A DNA stretch of 64,000 nucleotides from Rhodospirillales bacterium. Its GTDB lineage: Bacteria; Pseudomonadota; Alphaproteobacteria; CACIAM-22H2. The notes under the pieces are model-generated. The model saw nothing but the letters and a program-made list of their open reading frames with translations, was not told the origin of the DNA and did no database searches. This document shows, in pieces, positions 43,545 through 51,816 of the stretch; position 1 is the first letter of the stretch, and the number at the start of each line of letters is the position of its first letter. The stretch is taken from contig JAEUKX010000045.1 in NCBI GenBank assembly GCA_016794025.1, forward strand, positions 1-64,000, in the 5' to 3' direction. The translations under genes and the position numbers were made by a program.

Positions 43545-46134
43545 ACTGAAACGCCCGCGGGCATCCGGCACGACCGTGAGGGCGGGCCCGGAGTCGCTCG
43601 GCTATTCGCGATTCAAGTGGCTGCTGGTGGCGCTCGCGGTCGGCCTGAGCATCGCGTTCTTTGCCTTCTTCATGTTCAGCGCCAAGCAGAACGCCGATCA
43701 GGCGCAGCGCAACGCCGAGCGTCAGATGGCGAATCTCGCGGCCCTGCTGGCGGACCAGGCGCAGCACGCCTTTTCGGGCGTCCGCGTGACGCTGGGAACC
43801 GCGGCCGCAGAGATTGCCGGCGAACCGGATGTCGAGAAACTCACGCGCACGCTCCAGCGATACGCCGCGATCGACGGCCGGATCGAGCGGGTCACGCTGG
43901 TCGACGCCAGGGGTGAGCCGGTGGCGTCGGGCGGCACGCCCGAGCCCGGCGCGGATTTCAAGGTACGCGACTGCTGGAAATTCCTCGCCGCAAACCCCGA
44001 TGCGAGCGAAGCCATCGGCATGCCGCGCCGCGACCCGAAATCCGGAGGATGGGTTGTAAGCATCGCGCGCGCGATCCGCGAGCCGGACGGCACATGGCAC
44101 GGCGCCCTCGTCGCCGATCTGCCGCGCAGCTTTTTCGAGCGCCTCTATGCCCAGATCGATTCCGGACGGCGCAGTTCGTTCGGCATCCTTGACCGGCGCG
44201 GCGCCGTCGTTGCGCGCACGGCCAGCGCCGAGCGCGTTCCGGACGATGCGCTGAACGGCAACCCGTTCTTCGAAACAGCGCTTCGTGCGGCCGAGAAGGG
44301 CGACATGGCCCGCCGGGTCGTCGGGCTGGACGGGGTCGAGCGCGTCTACGCCTTCGCGGTCGCGCAGGAGCTGCCCTACGTCGTCTATGCGGGGACATCG
44401 CCCGAGGACTATCTCGCCGACTGGCGGGAGAATATCCGCATCTCCCTGCCCTTCTCCTCGATCGTCGTTGCGATCTTCATCTTCCTGATTCTTGCCCTCG
44501 CGCGCCATCTCGGACGCCTCGAGGAAAGCGAGGCATCGATCCGCCACTCCGACGCGCGCTACCAGACGCTCGTGGCGAACATTCCCGGAATCGTCTTCCA
44601 GCGTCGCCGCGATGCCAGCGGCCACAACGCGATCGTGTGGATCAGCGAGGCCGTCGAAACGCAGCTTGGCCTCTCCGCCGAACAGTGCGTCCGCGAGGAC
44701 GGGCGGCCGCTCGCGCGCGCGACCGATCCGGACGACCTCAAGCTGCTGATGGAGGCCTACGACCGTTCCGCCATCAGCATGGTCGGGGTGCACTGGATCG
44801 GGCGCATCAGCCACGTCGACGGCCGCCGCCGCTGGTTCGAGGTGACGGCACGTCCGCGCCGGCTGCCGGACGGCGCCATCATCTGGGAGGGCATTGCCCT
44901 CGACGCGACGGACCGCCTGGTGGCCGAACACGCGCTCGAGAACGTCCGAGCCCAGCTCGATGCCAAGAAGGAGCAGCTCGAAACGGCGCTCTCCAACATG
45001 GCGCAGGGCATGTGCGTATATGACGGCGATCTGCGCCTCGTTGTCTTCAATCGCCGCTATCTCGAGCTCTACGGCCTCGAGGATGCCGGTATCCGCGAGG
45101 GAAGCACGCTCGAGGAGACCATGCGGGCCTCGATCAGCCGCGGCAACTACGCGCTCGAGCGCGCGGAAGCGATCGTGCAGGAGCGTCTTGCCGCCGCGCG
45201 CCGGCACGAGCCGCAGCGCCTCGTCCAGCGGCTCGAGAATGGCCACGCGATCGAAGTCGACATACGCCCGCTCGCCGGCGGCGGTTCCGTCGCGAGCTTC
45301 ACAGACATCACCGAGCGCGAGAATGCCGGTGTGGCATTGCGTCAGGCAAAGGAGACCGCCGAACTCGCCGACCGCGCGAAGTCGCAATTCCTGGCGAACA
45401 TGAGCCACGAACTGCGCACGCCCCTGAACGCGATCATCGGCTTCGCCGAGATCATGACCGACAAGCTGTTCGGTCCGCTTGGCGATCCGCGGTACGACGA
45501 ATACGCCCTCGACATCCGCGAGTCCGGCCGCCACCTGCTCATGCTGATCAACGACATCCTCGATCTGTCGAAGATCGAGGCGCGCCAGGCGAACCTTCGC
45601 GAGGAACAGGTCGACATCGGCGAGGTGTTCGCCTCGTGCGCCCGGTTGGTCGGCGAGCGCGCGCAGCGCGGCTCGATCGACCTCGACGTTGGATCGGCCG
45701 ACGACATTCCGGCGGTGTGGGCGGACCGCGTAAAACTGAAGCAGATCCTGCTCAATCTGCTTTCGAACGCGATCAAGTTCACGCCGGCCGGCGGCAAGGT
45801 ATCGATGGGTGCGGCGCGCAAACCCGAAGGCGCCATCGAGATCAAGGTCGTCGACACGGGCATCGGCATGCGCGCGCAGGACATCCCCATCGCCATGCAG
45901 CCGTTCCGGCAGATCGAATCCACCCTTGCCCGCCGCCACGAAGGGACCGGCCTCGGCCTGCCGCTGACCAAGGCGATCGTCGAGATGCATGGCGGGCGCC
46001 TTGAACTGCAGTCGGCGCCCGGCAAGGGCACGACGGTGACGGTCGTGCTGCCGGCCGAGCGGGTGATCGACCCGCACGGCGTCCAGGACGCCCAGCTTGC
46101 CGAAGCGATCCACGCGGCGCGCAACGCTTTGTAA
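43534..46134 (+). CDS. Membrane sensor histidine kinase with dCache and PAS domains, PleC-like (orphan)
   Basis: 866 residues: transmembrane helix about 29-49, periplasmic dCache region to about 300, transmembrane helix about 304-326, PAS (about 340-465), a second PAS of PAS_7 type (about 490-590, NMAQGMCVYDGDLRLVVFN), HisKA with His625 in NMSHELRTPLNAIIGF, and HATPase with DTGIGMRAQD and GTGLGLPLT. No partner regulator is nearby. Its kinase core closely resembles that of 28119-29882 and of PleC/DivJ. It overlaps the upstream lipoprotein gene, which might modulate sensing. Confidence 0.88.
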   Translation: MPGELKRPRASGTTVRAGPESLGYSRFKWLLVALAVGLSIAFFAFFMFSAKQNADQAQRNAERQMANLAALLADQAQHAFSGVRVTLGTAAAEIAGEPDVEKLTRTLQRYAAIDGRIERVTLVDARGEPVASGGTPEPGADFKVRDCWKFLAANPDASEAIGMPRRDPKSGGWVVSIARAIREPDGTWHGALVADLPRSFFERLYAQIDSGRRSSFGILDRRGAVVARTASAERVPDDALNGNPFFETALRAAEKGDMARRVVGLDGVERVYAFAVAQELPYVVYAGTSPEDYLADWRENIRISLPFSSIVVAIFIFLILALARHLGRLEESEASIRHSDARYQTLVANIPGIVFQRRRDASGHNAIVWISEAVETQLGLSAEQCVREDGRPLARATDPDDLKLLMEAYDRSAISMVGVHWIGRISHVDGRRRWFEVTARPRRLPDGAIIWEGIALDATDRLVAEHALENVRAQLDAKKEQLETALSNMAQGMCVYDGDLRLVVFNRRYLELYGLEDAGIREGSTLEETMRASISRGNYALERAEAIVQERLAAARRHEPQRLVQRLENGHAIEVDIRPLAGGGSVASFTDITERENAGVALRQAKETAELADRAKSQFLANMSHELRTPLNAIIGFAEIMTDKLFGPLGDPRYDEYALDIRESGRHLLMLINDILDLSKIEARQANLREEQVDIGEVFASCARLVGERAQRGSIDLDVGSADDIPAVWADRVKLKQILLNLLSNAIKFTPAGGKVSMGAARKPEGAIEIKVVDTGIGMRAQDIPIAMQPFRQIESTLARRHEGTGLGLPLTKAIVEMHGGRLELQSAPGKGTTVTVVLPAERVIDPHGVQDAQLAEAIHAARNAL

Positions 46135-46157
46135 GCGACGGAAATCCCTGCTATAAG
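46129..46157 (+). promoter_or_regulatory. Candidate promoter of trpD-trpC-moaC-moeA
   Basis: TTGTAA (46129-46134), 17-base spacer, TATAAG (46152-46157). The -35 contains the stop codon of the kinase gene. The predicted start near 46164 falls in the 5' arm of the adjacent inverted repeat. Confidence 0.5.
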
Positions 46158-46159
46158 CG

Positions 46160-46190
46160 CCGGAAATCCGCTTAAAAGCGCAATTTCCGG
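46160..46190 (+). promoter_or_regulatory. Nested inverted repeat in the trpD leader
   Basis: Outer arms CCGGAAAT and ATTTCCGG, inner arms CGCTT and AAGCG. The outer 3' arm ends in GG, which is the start of the trpD ribosome site (GGAG at 46189-46192). It could be a repressor operator at the start point or an RNA stem that hides the ribosome site; if transcription starts near 46164 the RNA stem is incomplete, favouring the operator reading. Confidence 0.5.
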
Positions 46191-46202
46191 AGACGCCCCG
46201 CG

Positions 46203-47237
46203 ATGGCCGGCGACATGACGCAACTGAAGACGCTGCTTGCCCGCGTGGCCGACGGCAACCGCCTGTCCCAGACAGAAGCGGAAGAAGCGTTCGACATCAT
46301 GATGTCGGGCAATGCCACGCCCGCGCAGGTTGGCGCGTTCCTGATGGCGCTGCGCGTGCGCGGCGAGACGGTCGACGAGATCGCCGCCGCCGCCCGCACG
46401 ATGCGCGCCAAGGCACTGAAGATCGCGGCACCCGAAGATGCCGTCGAGGCCGTGGGCACGGGCGGCGATGCGTCCGGCTCCTTCAATATCTCCACCGCGA
46501 CGGCTTTCGTCGTGGCCGGTGCGGGCCTCAAGGTGGCCAAGCACGGCAACCGTGCATTCTCCTCGAAGTCGGGCGCGGCGGATGTGCTGACGGCGCTCGG
46601 CGTCAACATCGAATGCGACATGAAGCTCGTCGAGTACGCGATCTCGAAGGCCGGCGTGGGCTTCATGATGGCGCCGCGCCATCATTCGGCAATGCGCCAC
46701 GTGGCGGGTGCCCGCGTCGAGCTCGGCACCCGCACGATCTTCAACCTGCTTGGCCCCCTCTCCAACCCCGCCGGCGTCCGGCGCCAGCTCGTCGGCGTGT
46801 TCGCGCGCAAATGGATCGGCCCGCTGGCCGAAACGCTGGGCCGCCTCGGTTCCACCCGCGCATGGGTCGTGCACGGTTCGGACGGGCTCGACGAGATCAC
46901 GACGACCGGGGCCACCTATGTCGCCGAACTCGACGCGGGCAAGGTGCGCGAGTTCGAGATCACGCCGGAGGATGCGGGCCTTCCCCGCGCCACATCGGCC
47001 GATCTCAAGGGCGGCACGGCGCAGGAGAACGCGGCGGCGATGCACGAGGTGCTGGGGGGCAAGACCGGCCCGTTGCGCGATGTCGTGCTGATGAATTCGG
47101 CGGCACTCCTTCTCGTGGCTGGCGCCGCCCCCGACCTCAAGGCCGGTGTGGCGAAGGCGGCCCAGTCGATCGACGGCGGCGGTGCGAAACGGGCGCTCGA
47201 TGGGCTTGTCGAAATCACGAACAGGTCGGCTGCATGA
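46203..47237 (+). CDS. trpD: Anthranilate phosphoribosyltransferase
   Basis: Second step of tryptophan synthesis. 344 residues with [30 protein letters not shown], and [11 protein letters not shown]. The Mg/PRPP-site acidic residues are in HGSDGLDE. trpE and trpG, usually directly upstream in alphaproteobacteria, are not here. The stop overlaps the trpC ATG (ATGA). Confidence 0.98.
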   Translation: MAGDMTQLKTLLARVADGNRLSQTEAEEAFDIMMSGNATPAQVGAFLMALRVRGETVDEIAAAARTMRAKALKIAAPEDAVEAVGTGGDASGSFNISTATAFVVAGAGLKVAKHGNRAFSSKSGAADVLTALGVNIECDMKLVEYAISKAGVGFMMAPRHHSAMRHVAGARVELGTRTIFNLLGPLSNPAGVRRQLVGVFARKWIGPLAETLGRLGSTRAWVVHGSDGLDEITTTGATYVAELDAGKVREFEITPEDAGLPRATSADLKGGTAQENAAAMHEVLGGKTGPLRDVVLMNSAALLLVAGAAPDLKAGVAKAAQSIDGGGAKRALDGLVEITNRSAA

Positions 47238-48061
47238 GCGATGTCCTCGCGAAGATCTGTGCCGACAAGCGCCGCGAAGTGGCGCTGCGCAAGGCGCGCG
47301 TTCCCGACGAGGCGCTGGCCGCGAAGCTTGCCCAGGCCACGCGGCCGCGCGGCTTCGCGGGCGCGCTGCGCGCGCGCCGCGCATCGGGCGAAGTCGCGCT
47401 GATTGCCGAGATCAAGAAGGCTTCGCCCTCCAAAGGCCTCATCCGCGCCGACTTCGAGCCCGCCAAGCTCGCGCGTGCCTATCGCGACGGCGGTGCGGCG
47501 TGCCTGTCCGTGCTTACCGACGAGCCCTATTTCCAGGGTCGCGACGAATACCTGCAGGCCGCGCGTGCGGCCGTAAGCCTTCCCGTGCTGCGCAAGGATT
47601 TCGCGCTCGAGCCCTACCAGATCCGCGAAACGCGGGCGCTGGGCGCGGATTGCGTGCTGCTGATCCTCGCCGCCCTCGACGACTGCGAAGTGCAGGACCT
47701 TTGCGAGAACGCGCTCGAACTCGGGCTCGACGTTCTTGCCGAGGTGCACGACGCGGCCGAGCTCGACCGCGCGCTGAAGCTGCCGGCGCAAGGCGCCCAC
47801 GGCAACGAGACGATGATCGGCGTCAACAACCGGAACCTCAAAACGCTGTCGGTCGACCTCGCGACATTCGAGGCGCTGGCCCCGCGGGTGCCGCGCGAAC
47901 GCCTGCTCGTCGCGGAAAGCGGGATAAGGACGCCGGCCGACATCGCAAGGTTGGAGCGTGCGGGCGCCGGGGCGTTCCTCGTGGGCGAAAGCCTGATGCT
48001 GCAGGATGACGTGACGACGGCAACGCAGACCCTCCTGGCACGCGAGAAGGTGCGCGCTTGA
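47234..48061 (+). CDS. trpC: Indole-3-glycerol phosphate synthase
   Basis: TIM-barrel enzyme that closes the indole ring. 275 residues with [49 protein letters not shown] and VAESGI. Stand-alone, without the TrpF fusion seen in E. coli. It overlaps trpD upstream and moaC downstream. Confidence 0.98.
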   Translation: MSDVLAKICADKRREVALRKARVPDEALAAKLAQATRPRGFAGALRARRASGEVALIAEIKKASPSKGLIRADFEPAKLARAYRDGGAACLSVLTDEPYFQGRDEYLQAARAAVSLPVLRKDFALEPYQIRETRALGADCVLLILAALDDCEVQDLCENALELGLDVLAEVHDAAELDRALKLPAQGAHGNETMIGVNNRNLKTLSVDLATFEALAPRVPRERLLVAESGIRTPADIARLERAGAGAFLVGESLMLQDDVTTATQTLLAREKVRA

Positions 48062-48534
48062 GCGGCCTTACGCACTTCGATGCCGCCGGAAACGCGGTGA
48101 TGGTCGACGTCGGCGGCAAGGCGCACACCGAACGGCTCGCGGTCGCGCGGGGCCGCGTGACGATGGCGCCCGAGACGCTGCGCACGATCGAGGCGCACGG
48201 ATTCAAGAAGGGCGACGTGCTTGCCGTTGCCCAGCTCGCCGGCATCATGGGCGCAAAGAAGACGAGCGAGCTGATCCCGCTTTGCCACCCGCTGGCGCTG
48301 ACATCGGTCAAGGTCGAGCTCCGTCCCGATCCGGCGGCAAGCGCGGTCGAGATCGAGGCCACCGCGAAGGTGGCCGGGCAGACAGGCGTCGAGATGGAAG
48401 CGCTGACCGCCGTGGCCGTCGCGGCGCTCACGGTCTACGACATGTGCAAGGCCGTCGACCGCGGCATGCGCATCGGCGACATCCGCCTTGTCCGCAAGGA
48501 AGGCGGAAAGTCGGGCACGTTCGAGCAGGGCTGA
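48058..48534 (+). CDS. moaC: Cyclic pyranopterin monophosphate synthase MoaC
   Basis: Second enzyme of molybdenum cofactor synthesis. 158 residues with [36 protein letters not shown], the catalytic Lys region [11 protein letters not shown], and KEGGKSG. The start is TTG overlapping the trpC stop as TTGA, with GAAGG 8 bases upstream, so it is likely coupled to trpC. Confidence 0.97.
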   Translation: MSGLTHFDAAGNAVMVDVGGKAHTERLAVARGRVTMAPETLRTIEAHGFKKGDVLAVAQLAGIMGAKKTSELIPLCHPLALTSVKVELRPDPAASAVEIEATAKVAGQTGVEMEALTAVAVAALTVYDMCKAVDRGMRIGDIRLVRKEGGKSGTFEQG

Positions 48535-48541
48535 CAGGCCG

Positions 48542-49735
48542 ATGATCCCCGTCGCCGAGGCGCGCGCCCGCATCCTGAAGGGTTTCGCCCCGCTCGGGGC
48601 CGAGACCGTGCCGCTGGCCGCCGCGCACGGCCGCACGCTCGCAGTCGACCTGCGCGCGCGGCTGACACAACCGCCTTTTCCCGTTTCGGCAATGGACGGA
48701 TATGCCGTGCGAGCCGCAGATATCGCGGCGGCGCCGGCGAGGCTGACGATGATCGGCTCGGCCCCGGCCGGGCGCATGTTCGATGGTTCCGTCGGGCCGG
48801 GACAGTGCATCCGCATCTTCACGGGCGCCGTCGTTCCGCCCGGCGCCGACACGATCCTGATCCAGGAGAATGCGACGGCCGACGGTGCGACGATCACGGC
48901 CCTGCAGGCCGAGCCGCAAGGCCGCTATGTCCGCCCGGCCGGCCTCGACTTCCGCGAGGGCGAAATCGCGATCCGGGCCGGAACGACGCTCGACGCGCGC
49001 CATGTGGGGCTAGCCGCGGCGACGAACCATGCGTGGCTCGAAGTCCGCCGCCGGCCGCGCGTGGCGATCCTTTCGACCGGCGACGAGATCGTGCTGCCGG
49101 GCACGCAGCCCGCACCTGGCCAGATCGTCTCCTCGAACGGGCCGGCACTCGCCGCTTTCGTCGCCGAGGCCGGCGGGCGGCCCGTGATGCTGCCGATCGC
49201 CCCGGACGATACGAACGCCCTGCAGGCGATCGCTGAGGGCGCGCGTGGCTGCGACCTGCTGGTGACGTCCGGCGGCGCGTCGGTCGGCGATCATGATCTC
49301 GTGCGCGATGCGCTCGGCGCCAAGGGTCTGGAACTCGACTTCTGGCAGATCGCCATGCGCCCCGGAAAACCGCTGATGTTCGGCCGCTTCGGCGACGTGC
49401 CGCTTCTGGGGCTGCCCGGCAACCCGGTCTCGAGCCTCGTGTGCGCGGTGCTGTTCCTGGGGCCCGCGCTTGCCACAATGCTCGCGAAGCGCGAGGTTGG
49501 CCCGAAGATCGAGCGGGCGGAACTCGGCTGCGACCTGCCGGCCAACGACCGGCGCGAGGATTACCTGCGCGCCACCCTCGAGCGTCAGCCCGACGGCCGC
49601 CTTGTCGTCACGCCGTTCGGCAAGCAGGACAGCTCAATGATGGCGCTCCTCGCCAGCGCAGACGCGCTGGCAATCCGCCCGTCGAACGCGCCGGCCGCTC
49701 AAAAGGGAGAGCCGATCGAGATCGTCCGCCTTTAG
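48542..49735 (+). CDS. moeA: Molybdopterin molybdenumtransferase MoeA
   Basis: Inserts molybdate into adenylated molybdopterin. 397 residues with FPVSAMDGYAVRA, IFTGAVVPPGAD, VAILSTGDEIV, TSGGASVGDHD and LGLPGNPVSSL. The ATG lies 7 bases after moaC. The operon ends here; a 191-base gap with the lexA promoter follows. Confidence 0.97.
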   Translation: MIPVAEARARILKGFAPLGAETVPLAAAHGRTLAVDLRARLTQPPFPVSAMDGYAVRAADIAAAPARLTMIGSAPAGRMFDGSVGPGQCIRIFTGAVVPPGADTILIQENATADGATITALQAEPQGRYVRPAGLDFREGEIAIRAGTTLDARHVGLAAATNHAWLEVRRRPRVAILSTGDEIVLPGTQPAPGQIVSSNGPALAAFVAEAGGRPVMLPIAPDDTNALQAIAEGARGCDLLVTSGGASVGDHDLVRDALGAKGLELDFWQIAMRPGKPLMFGRFGDVPLLGLPGNPVSSLVCAVLFLGPALATMLAKREVGPKIERAELGCDLPANDRREDYLRATLERQPDGRLVVTPFGKQDSSMMALLASADALAIRPSNAPAAQKGEPIEIVRL

Positions 49736-49751
49736 CGGCTGTGGATAAGCC

Positions 49752-49780
49752 TTGACGGAGTAGGCGAACTAAACTAGAAC
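49752..49780 (+). promoter_or_regulatory. lexA promoter with SOS box
   Basis: TTGACG (49752-49757), 17-base spacer, TAGAAC (49775-49780). The LexA box GAAC-TAAACTA-GAAC (49766-49780) covers the -10, fitting the known alphaproteobacterial LexA site (GTTC-N7-GTTC on the other strand). LexA would thus repress its own gene. The transcript leader is about 140 bases and holds nothing else I can name. Confidence 0.85.
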
Positions 49781-49926
49781 GGTTCGGGATTGTTGCGGGT
49801 TCGTTTACGAGATGTTGTGGGTAATACCATTGCATTTCACGAGCAGTTGAGACCATCAGCCGCTCTCGGCGGACCCCGACACCGCAACAGGAGCCCGGTC
49901 CGGCTTCCGTCACGAAGGTTCGAGCC

Positions 49927-50673
49927 ATGCTGACCCGCAAGCAATACGAGCTGCTTCTGCTCATCAACCAACGTCTTGCCGAAGCAGGCGTGCCCCCCTC
50001 GTTCGACGAAATGAAGGATGCGCTCGGCCTCAAGTCGAAGTCGGGCATTCACCGCCTGATCACCGGCCTCGAGGAGCGCGGCTTCATCCGCCGCTTGCCA
50101 CATCGTGCGCGCGCGCTGGAAGTCGTGCGCCTTCCCGACAACCTGAATGCGCAGGGCCAGAAGCCCGCGTCCGGCCCCATGATCGCGCCCGTGGCGCCCG
50201 ATGCCACGCGCGCGTTCCGCCCGCAGGTCGTGAAGGGCGAGTTCCGCGGCACGCTTCCCGGTGCCGCGATGGCGGCCAACTCCGACGAGGTCGTGAAACT
50301 GCCGCTCTACGGGCGTATTGCCGCCGGTCTGCCGATCGAGGCGCTGCGCGATCCGTCGAATACCGTCGACGTGCCGCCCACGATGCTCGGCCGCGGCGAT
50401 CATTTCGCGCTCGAGGTGTCGGGCGATTCGATGATCGAGGCCGGCATTCTCGACGGCGACACCGTGCTGATCCAGAAGTCCGAGTCTGCCGAAAACGGCC
50501 AGATCGTCGTGGCGCTGATCGACGAGCAGGAAGTCACGCTGAAGCGGTTCCGCCGCCGCGGCGCGTCGATCGCGCTCGAGCCGGCGAACAAGGCCTACGA
50601 GACGCGCATTTTCGGGCCCGATCGCGTGCGCGTGCAGGGCAAACTCGTCGGCCTGATGCGCCGCTTCCACTAG
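49927..50673 (+). CDS. lexA: SOS repressor LexA
   Basis: Represses DNA-damage genes until RecA triggers self-cleavage. 248 residues, longer than E. coli LexA (202) because of an alphaproteobacterial linker (about 70-120). N-terminal winged helix ([32 protein letters not shown]), cleavage site Ala133-Gly134 in GRIAAGLP, catalytic Ser168 in [10 protein letters not shown] and Lys206 in VTLKRF. Confidence 0.97.
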   Translation: MLTRKQYELLLLINQRLAEAGVPPSFDEMKDALGLKSKSGIHRLITGLEERGFIRRLPHRARALEVVRLPDNLNAQGQKPASGPMIAPVAPDATRAFRPQVVKGEFRGTLPGAAMAANSDEVVKLPLYGRIAAGLPIEALRDPSNTVDVPPTMLGRGDHFALEVSGDSMIEAGILDGDTVLIQKSESAENGQIVVALIDEQEVTLKRFRRRGASIALEPANKAYETRIFGPDRVRVQGKLVGLMRRFH

Positions 50674-50760
50674 GCCGCCGCCGTTACATTCGGCGTATCG
50701 ACGCTGCACGGGGCCGCGCGTTAGGATTCGCTCCGCAATGACCGCTTGCGGAGGGTCACG

Positions 50761-51816
50761 ATGCGCGTCGTGTTTCTGTTCGCCTCGATCCTGATGGTCG
50801 CTGTGTCCCTCGGCGCGGCACCGGCCCGCGCGCAGGACGGGCTGAAAGCCGGGGACGAAGTTCCTTTCGCCGCCGGCGCGCCTTTTTCCGTCGACAAGGT
50901 TGCGATCCGCTCCGACGCGCGAAAGATCGTCGACTTCCTGGACAGGTATGCCGATGCGCCCTCGCCCAAGGCGCTTGCCATGTCCGAGGATGGCCTCAAT
51001 GTCTACGGATTCTGGGAGCGCGAGGACCGCAGTCCGCGCACGGCCAGCGACGTCCGGCGCATGGCGCTCCAGCATTGCGAATTCGTTTCCGGCACCGCCT
51101 GCGCGCTCGTCGCCGTCGACGGGCAGATGGCCGCAGGCCAACCGAATCCGGTCGAAGCGCTGCCGAAATCCGGCCGGTTCGAACCCGCACGGATGCCGTT
51201 CTGGTCGACCGCGTCGATCGCGCAGGCCGAAGGCCTGGGGAAATACGCGTCCATAAAGTCGGCCAAGGCTCTTGCGATCGCGCCGGCATCCGGCGCACGC
51301 ATTGCCGTGGGGCGCGGCGATACCATCGAAGAGGCGCGCGCCTCGGCGCTCGACCAGTGTGCCAAGCGGGTCGGTCGGGACGGCGTGCGCTGCGTGGTGT
51401 TCGTCGAAAACGACGAAGTCGTCTACGGCCAGCCCGACGGCACGCGCCAGCTCGTCACGGGGCGCAATGAAGCGCCCCGGCAGATAACGGTCGTCTATGT
51501 CGGCGCATGGAACTGCGCGCCCTGCGGTGGCTGGGAAGCGACGCAACGGCGGCCGTTCCTCGAAAGCGCGCTTGCCGGCTCGGTGGTATTCCGCGAAGTC
51601 AAGGCCGGAACGTACGTCGATACGCGCAACACCGCGAAATGGCCCGACGACATCCAGTGGATCCGTGACAGGAACGCGGCCAATGCCGGAACGCCGCGTT
51701 TCATCGTGGTCGCGGACCGGCGCATCGTCCTCAACACCCGCGGCGCCGGAAACTGGGACAAGGAGGTTGTCCCCGCCCTCCAGCGCCTTGTCGCGCTCAA
51801 GGCGAAGGCCGGCTAG
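50761..51816 (+). CDS. Secreted protein with two DUF4189-like repeats and a C-terminal thioredoxin-like CxxC domain
   Basis: 351 residues with a cleavable signal peptide (MRVVFLFASILMVAVSLGAA, cut after PARAQ), so periplasmic or exported. Residues about 50-125 and 155-225 look like a loose repeat with paired cysteines (ALQHCEFVSGTACALVAV; ALDQCAKRVG then RCVVFVEN), reminiscent of DUF4189. The C-terminal part (about 240-345) is thioredoxin-like: VVYVGAWNCAPCGGW with Cys252/Cys255, and GTPRFIVV as the cis-Pro strand. No named family fits the whole. GGAGG precedes the ATG. Its end overlaps the convergent comEC by 20 bases. Confidence 0.75.
   Translation: MRVVFLFASILMVAVSLGAAPARAQDGLKAGDEVPFAAGAPFSVDKVAIRSDARKIVDFLDRYADAPSPKALAMSEDGLNVYGFWEREDRSPRTASDVRRMALQHCEFVSGTACALVAVDGQMAAGQPNPVEALPKSGRFEPARMPFWSTASIAQAEGLGKYASIKSAKALAIAPASGARIAVGRGDTIEEARASALDQCAKRVGRDGVRCVVFVENDEVVYGQPDGTRQLVTGRNEAPRQITVVYVGAWNCAPCGGWEATQRRPFLESALAGSVVFREVKAGTYVDTRNTAKWPDDIQWIRDRNAANAGTPRFIVVADRRIVLNTRGAGNWDKEVVPALQRLVALKAKAG

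Noticed and set aside
43477-46113. 878-codon minus-strand frame opposite the sensor kinase
   Set aside because: The plus strand shows full dCache-PAS-HisKA-HATPase architecture; the antisense frame has no motifs.
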